DNA of 18,296 nt from Chloroflexota bacterium (GTDB lineage Bacteria; Chloroflexota; Ktedonobacteria; Ktedonobacterales; Ktedonobacteraceae), in the NCBI GenBank assembly GCA_902810755.1, contig CADDYT010000132.1:1-18296 (forward strand), written 5' to 3'. Below are positions 1 to 6,177 of the stretch, one piece after another. The position numbers and the translations under genes were made by a program. Each line of letters starts with the position of its first letter. The stretch's first letter is position 1. The notes under the pieces are model-generated. The model saw only the letters and a list, made by a program, of their open reading frames with translations, searched no databases and was not told the origin of the DNA.

Positions 1-2
1 GG

Positions 3-257
3 AGTGAGTCCCTGCACTCACATAGTAAGGTGTTCTACCTCTTCCAGGAAGTAGATGTCAGGTTGGTTCACTACCCCGGCCCGTTGCATCGTCTCAGGAC
101 GCGCTTTGAAGTGCTGGCATGCCTCCTTTCTTCGGGGCGTGACCTGACCTGGCTTTCGACTTATCGCCCGCATTCACTGTACGAATTGCTCCGGCAAGAC
201 GAACTGGCTACTCAGGCCTGGGTGGGTCAGTGGCCCGAAGCAAGAGCTTCGCGGTGA
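3..257 (+). CDS. Unrecognised protein, C-terminal part (enters from left edge)
   Basis: This frame is open from the first bases of the window to a TGA at 255-257, so it may be the 3' end of a gene that starts outside. A GTG at 30 could also start a 75-residue product, but no Shine-Dalgarno sequence precedes it. The visible residues are rich in Leu, Arg and Trp, with no motif, membrane segment or signal that I recognise. The opposite strand is closed in all frames over the same stretch, which mildly favours this frame. The region lies next to gene relics (374-650), so this may be debris too. No function is proposed. Confidence 0.3.
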   Translation, partial: SESLHSHSKVFYLFQEVDVRLVHYPGPLHRLRTRFEVLACLLSSGRDLTWLSTYRPHSLYELLRQDELATQAWVGQWPEARASR

Positions 258-373
258 GGTAGACCCGCCTGGAAATTTGCTCATGTCGATACAGGTGTTC
301 AATCGTCTACCTTGCTTTTCATACACTCAGAGGGGATGAGTAGTGCGACTGAGAGTATCTGGGGCTTGCTTAT

Positions 374-577
374 CTAGACCGCCGCGGCCACAATCAGGCT
401 GGTCGGCCCTGCCAGTGGCTTGCGCTTCAACGCTCGCCATTCTGTTTGCCGGAGCCAGGCACGCACTTCCTCCTCGCTGTACACATCTCCTTCGCCGGTG
501 AACATCTGGAACTCACCGGCCATCAGGGCGGCAAAGGTGGGCCGGGTATGTGTTGGATCGGTCCAGAAGTCGACCCT
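374..577 (-). pseudogene. O-methyltransferase C-terminal relic
   Basis: The minus-strand frame ending at the TAG of 374-376 gives about 67 residues that look like the C-terminus of a SAM-dependent O-methyltransferase of the small-molecule (dimerising, plant-OMT-like) type. It opens with a V-D-F-W-T-D-P strand and helix, continues with a Y-S-E-E-E-V helix, and ends with the typical P-L-A-G-P-T-S-L-I-V-A strand. The SAM-binding glycine motif and the N-terminal dimerisation domain, which should lie upstream, are absent. The frame meets a stop shortly beyond 577, where a different relic begins. It is therefore a decayed fragment with no start codon or ribosome binding site. Family assignment rests on pattern recognition of the C-terminal motif only. 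Confidence 0.55.
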
Positions 578-578
578 C

Positions 579-650
579 TTACTTGCTGAGTTGCTGCATC
601 AGCGCCTGGTGATCAAGAGTAGTCCGGACTTCGCGGATTTTGCCTTGAGA
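579..650 (-). pseudogene. SnoaL-like / NTF2-fold protein C-terminal relic
   Basis: A 23-residue minus-strand frame, closed by a TAA at 579-581, reads G-K-I-R-E-V-R-T-T-L-D and then L-M-Q-Q-L. This is the usual last strand and tail of SnoaL-like or ketosteroid-isomerase-like proteins (a 'GKI.E.R...D...LMQQLG' ending). A TGA at 651-653 cuts the frame upstream and no longer version is seen in the other frames, so only the tail survives. Its stop codon abuts the start of the methyltransferase relic in another frame. The match is short, so confidence is limited. Confidence 0.4.
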
Positions 651-739
651 TCAGAAAGATCATACTACTCTTCAATTGACCAGTCAGGCGAGCCTTTTTC
701 CGAACGGTTTCCGAAAACACTGGTAGAAGCTCATTTCTT

Positions 740-754
740 CCTTATATAATAAGG
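740..754. promoter_or_regulatory. Dyad operator-like sequence over a perfect -10 (TATAAT)
   Basis: TATAAT at 745-750 lies about 48 bases before the dehydratase start. It is embedded in a 15-bp palindrome, CCTTAT-ATA-ATAAGG, at 740-754. No convincing -35 is visible 16-18 bases upstream, as expected for a promoter that needs an activator. The symmetry centred on the -10 would also suit a repressor site. This is seen in sequence only; no regulator is encoded nearby. Confidence 0.4.
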
Positions 755-797
755 GTATTGTTTGCTCTGCCTGTGAACTGAAAGTGAGGCTATTCCC

Positions 798-1757
798 ATG
801 ACCATCCCGACCTTCCAGGATGTCTTGCTGGCGCGGCGGCAGATTCGCCCCTACCTGGCGCGCACTCCCCTGCACAGCTACCCGGCGCTGAACGAGTTGC
901 TCGGCACGCAGACCTATGTTAAACACGAAAATTATCAACCGGTCGGCGCCTTCAAAGTACGCGGCGGCGTGAATCTGATCTCGCGGCTCAGCGCGCAGGA
1001 GCGCGAACGAGGCGTGATTGCCGCTTCGACCGGCAATCACGGGCAATCCGTTGCCTACGCTGCTCGCTTATTCGGCGTGCAGGCGCGTATTGTGGTGCCG
1101 GAGCAGGCCAACCCGGGCAAGGTTGCCGCCATGCAGGGCATGGGGGCCGAGGTCATCTTTCACGGCGCCCGATTTGACGATGCGCGCCTGCACTGCGAGG
1201 CTCTGGCGGCAGCGCACGGCTACCGCTATATCCATTCCGGCAACGAGCCGCTGCTCATCGCCGGGGTTGCCACCGCTACGCTCGAAATTCTGGAGGACGA
1301 GCCGGAACTGGATGTGTTGTTCGTGCCTGTTGGCGGCGGCAGCGGCGCTGCCGGAGCCAGCATCGTCGCCCGCGCCGTCAGGCCTTCCCTGCGCGTCATC
1401 GGCGTGCAAGCTGAAGCCTCGCCCGCCGCTTACGAGTCCTGGCGGCAACATCAACTGGTGGAAATGCCCAACCGCACTGCCGCCGAAGGGCTGGCAACCG
1501 CCACAGCCTTTGAACTGCCACAGCGTATCCTCTGGCAATTGCTCGACGATTTCCTGCTCGTCAGCGAAGTGGAAATCCAGCAGGCGATGGTCTGGATGAT
1601 CGAGCGCGCCCACACCCTGGCCGAAGGGGCCGGAGCCGCCGCCCTCGCCGCCGCCTACCGCCAGCGCGAGGCGTTGCGCGACAGAAAAGTTGGCATTATT
1701 TGCTCCGGCGGCAACGTTTCGCTGGAACATTTACGGAAGGCGCTTGCATCTGCCTGA
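798..1757 (+). CDS. Threonine/serine dehydratase (PLP-dependent, fold type II)
   Basis: A 319-residue cytosolic PLP enzyme of the threonine ammonia-lyase/serine racemase family, which deaminates threonine (or serine) to 2-oxobutyrate (or pyruvate). The Schiff-base lysine is K53 in G-A-F-K-V-R. The asparagine loop is S77-T-G-N-H-G-Q. The phosphate-binding glycine loop is G179-G-G-S-G, and the C-terminal S303-G-G-N motif contacts the pyridine ring. The protein ends there, so it lacks the ACT-like regulatory domain of biosynthetic IlvA and resembles the short catabolic form. The ATG at 798 follows a GTGAGG at 784-789. It stands alone, with relics upstream and a convergent gene downstream, so context does not fix the substrate. 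Hydroxyectoine-type (EutB-like) dehydratase is an alternative. The family call is firm; substrate is inferred. Confidence 0.92.
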   Translation: MTIPTFQDVLLARRQIRPYLARTPLHSYPALNELLGTQTYVKHENYQPVGAFKVRGGVNLISRLSAQERERGVIAASTGNHGQSVAYAARLFGVQARIVVPEQANPGKVAAMQGMGAEVIFHGARFDDARLHCEALAAAHGYRYIHSGNEPLLIAGVATATLEILEDEPELDVLFVPVGGGSGAAGASIVARAVRPSLRVIGVQAEASPAAYESWRQHQLVEMPNRTAAEGLATATAFELPQRILWQLLDDFLLVSEVEIQQAMVWMIERAHTLAEGAGAAALAAAYRQREALRDRKVGIICSGGNVSLEHLRKALASA

Positions 1758-1908
1758 AACACTGGTTCGACATGCCGTCGAGGTAAGATGACAGGCCAGC
1801 CGAGATGTTTTGTGGGATAGGCATGATCGACTACCCGGTATGTTCCCTCGTAAATGAAAGGCGCGGGCGAGATTGGTCGCTCTCCGCTCAGATTCAGACA
1901 GGTGAGAC

Positions 1909-1925
1909 AGGTCATGATGTGACCT
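1909..1925. other. Inverted repeat AGGTCA-N5-TGACCT between convergent genes
   Basis: A perfect 6-bp dyad with a 5-base loop lies between the ends of the dehydratase and Uma2 genes, 17 bases beyond the Uma2 stop. There is no T-run on either side, so it is at best a weak hairpin end signal. It could equally be a protein-binding dyad. The remainder of 1758-1941 shows nothing else. Confidence 0.25.
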
Positions 1926-1941
1926 CAAAACGCATGGGCAA

Positions 1942-2778
1942 TTATGCCACCTCATCAGGATTGATGCCCAATGCGCGCAATTTCTCCGCGAGAGCTTGCG
2001 TTCGTCTGGCCTCTTCCTCGGCCCGCCTTGTGGCTTCTTCAGCGCGCCGGGCCTCTTCCTCGGCCCGCTTCCTCGCTTCCTCTTCGGCTCGTCTGGCTTC
2101 CTCAGCGCGTCTGGCTTCGTCCCTTGCCCGCCTTATCGCCTCCTCTGCTCGTTCGGCTTCCTCTCTGGCCAGTAAAGCCTGAGCTTCTGCCTTTGTCAGG
2201 CATAATTGCAACTCACGGTCATAAAGACGCAGGTAGTTGCCTTCGGGGGCGAGCCAGCACTGCAATTGCTTGCTCCACAGCCAGCCTGATTTATCCGGGG
2301 TCATAGGGACCATCTCCTGTCGACGGGTATCGAATCGCCAGCCATAGAGGGGCAGAGGAGTGCCGCGCTTGATAGGCGGCACGTAGGGGTCATAGGCGAA
2401 ATATTCCTGCACGCCCATGCGAGCATACTTCCAGGGCTTTTCATAGATATCCTTTTGCCAGGTCTCTTCTGAGAGAATCTCGAAGATGACGTGCGGAGCT
2501 GGCCCCGTCTGGCCTACCGTCCAGCTACGAAGGTGTCGAAAAGGGACGCCCTTGATGACCGCCAGATCAGGAGCGAGGGGATATTCTCTGGGGTTGAGCG
2601 TTTGATAGAAGTTGAGGTTGTTGTAAATGCTGCATGTCTGTCCGCGAAATAGCCAGCGCAGGACGTCAAAGAGATAGTCAATGAGGGTGACGTGCAGCGA
2701 GGTTTCCCCCATCAGGTCCTCCTCGGTGGGGTGAGAATCGTAGTAGTATTGCACCTGATTGGTCATCTCTTGCGCCAT
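1942..2778 (-). CDS. Uma2 family (DUF820) protein with coiled-coil tail
   Basis: A 278-residue protein of the Uma2/DUF820 family, which has a PD-(D/E)XK nuclease-like fold. The family is abundant in cyanobacteria and Chloroflexota, and its biological role is not established. Visible signature: the P-D-L-A-V-I strand, then F-E-I-L-S with the acidic residue, then D...K..K-Y..M-G-V-Q-E-Y-F-A-Y-D-P. After the domain come about 75 residues of R/A/E heptad-like repeats (RRAEEEAR type), predicted coiled coil, ending in L-G-I-N-P-D. I chose ATG 2778 because AAAGGAG lies 6-7 bases before it. A longer reading from 2853 would begin almost at the predicted transcription start. It is transcribed divergently from the helicase gene. 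Confidence 0.85.
   Translation of the reverse strand: MAQEMTNQVQYYYDSHPTEEDLMGETSLHVTLIDYLFDVLRWLFRGQTCSIYNNLNFYQTLNPREYPLAPDLAVIKGVPFRHLRSWTVGQTGPAPHVIFEILSEETWQKDIYEKPWKYARMGVQEYFAYDPYVPPIKRGTPLPLYGWRFDTRRQEMVPMTPDKSGWLWSKQLQCWLAPEGNYLRLYDRELQLCLTKAEAQALLAREEAERAEEAIRRARDEARRAEEARRAEEEARKRAEEEARRAEEATRRAEEEARRTQALAEKLRALGINPDEVA
2004..2170. repeat. Imperfect codon repeats encoding the Uma2 coiled coil
   Basis: The stretch is built of imperfect 12-21-base units of the form GCCTCTTCCTCGGCCCGC (plus strand), coding for R-A-E-E-E-A on the minus strand. One 19-base unit occurs identically at 2008-2026 and 2050-2068, an offset of 42 bases (14 codons). Such tracts expand and contract in whole codons, so the tail length probably differs between relatives. 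Confidence 0.65.
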
Positions 2779-2864
2779 CGTCTGCTCCTTTCCGGTCGCC
2801 AGCAACATATCGCATGCTCTACGCTCCCCCGACGTATTCGCCCCGTCTTCCACGGGCCGCTTCT

Positions 2865-2893
2865 ATCATAGCATATCCCACCTCGCTGTACAA
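2865..2893 (-). promoter_or_regulatory. Extended -10 promoter for the Uma2 gene
   Basis: Read on the minus strand: TTGTAC (2893-2888), a 17-base spacer, then TATGAT (2870-2865) directly preceded by TGC, an extended -10. The predicted transcript begins near 2858, giving a leader of about 80 bases before the ATG at 2778. This supports the shorter start of the Uma2 gene. Confidence 0.6.
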
Positions 2894-2943
2894 GGCCCTT
2901 GACGCTATGCTGGACCTTGTAAAATCCGCAGTGCAAAGCTCAC

Positions 2944-2973
2944 TTGTCTGTGCGTGCTTAAAAGTGCTACAAT
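2944..2973 (+). promoter_or_regulatory. Extended -10 promoter for the helicase gene
   Basis: TTGTCT (2944-2949), an 18-base spacer, then TACAAT (2968-2973) with TGC immediately in front. The transcript would start near 2980. That places the TTG at 2986 almost at the 5' end and favours the ATGs at 3004/3007 as the start. It is divergent from the Uma2 promoter, with about 50 bases between the two -35 boxes. Confidence 0.6.
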
Positions 2974-3003
2974 GAGCAAAACGGGTTGGATTTTGCGAGA
3001 AGA

Positions 3004-5619
3004 ATGATGAGTGAACATACAGAGGTAGAGAACGAGATTCAGGCGGGGATTGCGGAGTTTGTGGCGCGCTATCCTTTTCCCCTTGACCCATTTCAACTGG
3101 ATGCTATGGAAATTCTGGCGCACGGGCAGTCTGTGCTGGTGGCCGCGCCGACCGGGACGGGCAAGACGCTGGTGGCCGAATTCGCGGTCTGGCTGGCGCA
3201 GCAGCGCGGCCAGCGCGTCATCTATACTACCCCGCTCAAGGCGCTCTCCAATCAGAAGTATCGCGACCTGCGCGACCTGTATGGGGATGAGGCCGTTGGC
3301 CTGGTGACGGGTGATATTGTCGAGCGTAGCCGCGCGCCCATTGTCATCATGACCACCGAAGTCTATCGCAATATGCTGCTGGAAGAGGGCGGGGTGCAGT
3401 TGCTCAAAGATGCCAGTTATATACCGTCCGAACTGGCCGATGTCGGCTTTGTCATTTTCGACGAATTGCATTACCTTAGCGATGTGGAGCGCGGCCCCGT
3501 CTGGGAAGAGGCCATCATCTGCTCGCCCAGACACGTCCAGCTTGTTGGCCTCTCTGCCACTGTCAGCAACGCGCCAGACCTTGCCGAGTGGATCAGCCGT
3601 GTCCACGCGCCGATTGAACTGGTGGTGCATGAGCAACGCGCCGTGCCGCTCGATCATTATTACTTCCTTGATAATAAGCTGCATCTTGTAGAGAATGCGG
3701 AGGGAGAGCGCGTGGAACGCTTCCCGAACGTGGGAGGCGAGGCCCGGCTGGCGAAGATGATGGGCCGCAATCGCGTCTACACTTTCGAGGGTGAGGAAGA
3801 GGAGGAATTGTGGGAAAACGAGTACGGGCGCGAGGCGGGCAAAGGCGGGAAAGCTGCCAGAAGGGCCAGGGCTAGAGCGGCTGAAAACGCCGAATCGGCA
3901 CAACCGTCTGAGGGCGCATCTGAAGGTGCAGAAATTGCGCAGGGAAGGGGTAGGCTGAGGGTCAACCGTCCGCAGGAGCGCAAGACGCCGGAGCCGGGCG
4001 AGATACTCACCGTCCTGCGCGACGCCGATTTGCTGCCCACGCTCTACTTCCTGCCCGGTCGCCGTGTCGTCGAGGAGGCGGCAACGAGCGCGGCCCGCCA
4101 TCTCTTTACGACGCCGGAGGAGCAGCAGCTCATTCGCGAGGAGGTTGGCGTCTGGCTCGAACATTTGCCGAAAGAGGATCGCAACCTGCAACAGGTGCGC
4201 ATGCTGACCGACCTGCTGCCGCGCGGGCTGGCCTTTCACCATGCCGGATTGTTGCCGGGCCTCAAGGTGCTGGTCGAGACGCTGTTTGCGCGCGGCCTGC
4301 TGCGCGCCGTCTTTGCCACCGACACGCTGGCGCTGGGCATCAACATGCCCGCTCGCTCCGTTGTTCTTGGTAGCCTGAGCAAGTTTGACGGCCAGGAGAT
4401 GCGCCTGCTCACGCCCAACGAATATCGCCAGTTGACCGGGCGCGCCGGCCGGCGCGGGCTGGACGTACATGGGGCCGCTATCATCCCCTACTCGCCCTGG
4501 GAGCCGTTTGAGGAATCGTTCCAGCGCGTCACCGGCGAACTGTTGCCCGTCACCAGTTCGTTCATCATTCGCTATAACTCGGTGCTGAATCTCTGGCGTC
4601 CGGGCGATGTCGAGTTCCTGCGCTATGTCTGCGCGTCCAGCCTGCGCGAGTTTCAGCGTTACCAGCTATGGGAGGAACGCGAACTGCTGCGGCTGGAAAA
4701 GCTGGAGCAGCGTTCTGGCAAGAAGAGCAAAAAGGCCAGCAAAAAGCAGGCGAAGGCCGCGCAGGAGGCGATGGAGGCGATAGAACGCAGGCGTAAGAGA
4801 ATGGGCGCATTCCCGCTCAGCCGGGCGGGCGCGGCGGAACTGGATGGCACCATCTTTGCCCTGCGCGTGCTGGGCTATATCGGCCAGAACGATCAACTCA
4901 CGCTCAGAGGCCGTTTGTTGCGCGGCATCTTCCACCAGGCCGGTATTCTGATCGTCGAACTGATGCTGCTCGGCGCGTTCGATGAGCTGACGGCAGCCGA
5001 ACTGGGCGAGGTCATTAGCTGGTTCACCTTCGATAACGACCGACGACTGAACAACCGCAACAACCTCAATCAGCATCTCATCCAGGTGCGGCGCGAACTG
5101 TGGCATGTGAGCCAGACTGTACACGGCGTCGAGGAACGCGCCGGTCTGCCGTTCACGCCCGGCATCGTTCCCGATTTTTATGGCGTTGCCCTCTCGTGGG
5201 CGCGCGGCATGTCGCTCACCGGCCTGCTCAAACGCATTGATCTGGCGGAAGGCGACCTGTTAATGCTGCTGAATCAGACTATCGATCTGCTGCGCCAGGT
5301 GCAGGCGGCTGTCGGGCAGGTGCTGGATGACCGCGAATTCTGGGAGCAGGCCATGCCCCCTTCTGTGATGACCGAAGGCGTTGCCAGCGAGCGTTCAGCC
5401 GCCGGGCGCGCGCAGGCACGGGCCGCGCAGTTGCGTGTGCAGCGCGAGCGTCTGGAACGCCTGCGCCCCCTCCTCGCGCAGGCCGCCACAGCCCTCACAC
5501 ACGGCATCATCATCCAGAGCCGCAGCGTCCCCTCCATGGCCGCCGCTATCGGCGAAGAGGTTGTTCCCCTCGATGCCGAAGAGGATATCAGCCCTCAAGA
5601 TATTATCGAGGGTGTCTAA
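3004..5619 (+). CDS. Ski2/Mtr4-like DExH-box RNA helicase
   Basis: An 871-residue superfamily 2 helicase of the Ski2/Mtr4/HelY group: ATP-driven unwinding of structured RNA, probably in RNA decay or maturation in the cytosol. Visible motifs: Walker A A-P-T-G-T-G-K-T (K54), Q-like F-Q-L-D-A before it, T-T-P-L-K-A-L (Ia), D153-E-L-H (II), L-S-A-T-V-S (III), T-D-T-L-A-L-G-I-N-M-P (V) and Q476-L-T-G-R-A-G-R-R-G (VI). A C-terminal DSHCT-type helical region follows. Two features interrupt the fold: a strongly charged stretch of about 90 residues between the RecA lobes (an E-rich run, then R/A-rich, then P/E-rich) and a Lys-rich patch (KKSKKASKKQAK) near residue 590. Start: ATG 3004 or 3007 after GAGAAG; TTG 2986 is open in frame but less likely given the promoter. 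Confidence 0.9.
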   Translation: MMSEHTEVENEIQAGIAEFVARYPFPLDPFQLDAMEILAHGQSVLVAAPTGTGKTLVAEFAVWLAQQRGQRVIYTTPLKALSNQKYRDLRDLYGDEAVGLVTGDIVERSRAPIVIMTTEVYRNMLLEEGGVQLLKDASYIPSELADVGFVIFDELHYLSDVERGPVWEEAIICSPRHVQLVGLSATVSNAPDLAEWISRVHAPIELVVHEQRAVPLDHYYFLDNKLHLVENAEGERVERFPNVGGEARLAKMMGRNRVYTFEGEEEEELWENEYGREAGKGGKAARRARARAAENAESAQPSEGASEGAEIAQGRGRLRVNRPQERKTPEPGEILTVLRDADLLPTLYFLPGRRVVEEAATSAARHLFTTPEEQQLIREEVGVWLEHLPKEDRNLQQVRMLTDLLPRGLAFHHAGLLPGLKVLVETLFARGLLRAVFATDTLALGINMPARSVVLGSLSKFDGQEMRLLTPNEYRQLTGRAGRRGLDVHGAAIIPYSPWEPFEESFQRVTGELLPVTSSFIIRYNSVLNLWRPGDVEFLRYVCASSLREFQRYQLWEERELLRLEKLEQRSGKKSKKASKKQAKAAQEAMEAIERRRKRMGAFPLSRAGAAELDGTIFALRVLGYIGQNDQLTLRGRLLRGIFHQAGILIVELMLLGAFDELTAAELGEVISWFTFDNDRRLNNRNNLNQHLIQVRRELWHVSQTVHGVEERAGLPFTPGIVPDFYGVALSWARGMSLTGLLKRIDLAEGDLLMLLNQTIDLLRQVQAAVGQVLDDREFWEQAMPPSVMTEGVASERSAAGRAQARAAQLRVQRERLERLRPLLAQAATALTHGIIIQSRSVPSMAAAIGEEVVPLDAEEDISPQDIIEGV

Positions 5620-5814
5620 CCTGCCAGAGTCTGGTCTGCCCGATGGTGAGCTAAAGTACTATCCCTATCAAATCCCCATCGCTCCCTCGTTTATTGCAGT
5701 GAACGTAGTTGAGACACATGGCGTGGTCTGTTATGTAGCTCAACTCTATGTAATGGTGCGTCAGGAAAACTCCTCTCAGCTATGTCATGCCGTAAAAAAA
5801 GTGGCCGGGATATC

Positions 5815-5897
5815 TCATGCTGAGTGCAGCGAAGTATCTAAGAGAGCAAGCAGGCAGTACAGCCTATGCAGGATGTTTCGTTGCGCTCAGCATGACA
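5815..5897. repeat. Palindromic intergenic repeat (TCATGCTGAG...CTCAGCATGA)
   Basis: Two 24-base arms, 5815-5838 and the reverse complement of 5872-5895, match at 20 of 24 positions. They flank a 33-base centre that holds a smaller AGGC/GCCT hairpin. The arm resembles the widespread short repeat of the form GTCATCCTGAGCGAAGCGAAGGATC known from several phyla, so this is probably one copy of a dispersed genomic element. All four arm mismatches become G.U pairs in RNA read from the plus strand, so that strand could fold into an unbroken stem. Function unknown. Confidence 0.65.
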
Positions 5898-6006
5898 TGC
5901 CAGGGAAGGTTTTTCATGGCCGACGGGACGCTAATCGGGCGATCATACAGTTGAGATCTTCATAACCGCGTACCATTACTTTGGTCATGTTTTCGTGCCT
6001 GATGCA

Positions 6007-6035
6007 TTGCCAGCGCGGGACAAGTTGTCTAAGAT
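6007..6035 (+). promoter_or_regulatory. Putative promoter of the kinase cluster
   Basis: TTGCCA (6007-6012), a 17-base spacer, then TAAGAT (6030-6035), about 140 bases before the first kinase start. The -35 is good and the -10 is moderate. The long leader contains a small hairpin. This is the best candidate in the gap. Confidence 0.4.
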
Positions 6036-6177
6036 TGTATGTAAATGGTGAATAGATCTTCAGAATGGCCTGAGCGAACCGGGAGGGCCAGCAGCCCTGT
6101 GGCCTGTGCCGGTAGTATGGATGGAATAGCGTACCGGTCAGAGTATGCTACGTATCAGGCAGATTAGAGGAGAGCGC

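Larger units (their letters stand above)
5620..6177 (+). other. Intergenic region (558 b) with a palindromic repeat and a kinase promoter
   Basis: No convincing gene is present. The open frame running through 5620-5965 continues a shadow frame of the helicase; part of it ('F-R-C-A-Q-H-D') is the read-through of the repeat at 5815-5897. The region contains that repeat, a promoter-like pair at 6007-6035, and a short leader hairpin (AGGGC-CAGCA-GCCCT, near 6085-6100). No helicase terminator with a T-run is seen. Confidence 0.5.

Noticed and set aside
4..21. GTGAGT-N6-ACTCAC dyad at the left edge as a terminator or attachment site
   Set aside because: A 6-bp stem without a T-run at the edge of the window; nothing supports a specific role.
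257..312. AGGTAGAC...GTCTACCT inverted repeat as mobile-element ends
   Set aside because: Perfect over 8 bp, but the 40-base interior is too short for an element, there is no target duplication and no transposase nearby.
2819..3091. Short minus frame in the divergent promoter region
   Set aside because: It covers both predicted promoters and has no ribosome site or domain.
2905..4470. 521-codon open frame on the minus strand
   Set aside because: It lies opposite the helicase, whose frame shows all conserved motifs. The minus product has no motif and the composition of a high-GC shadow.
5381..5965. 194-codon plus frame running past the helicase stop
   Set aside because: Its first part is a shadow of the helicase and its end is read-through of the palindromic repeat.
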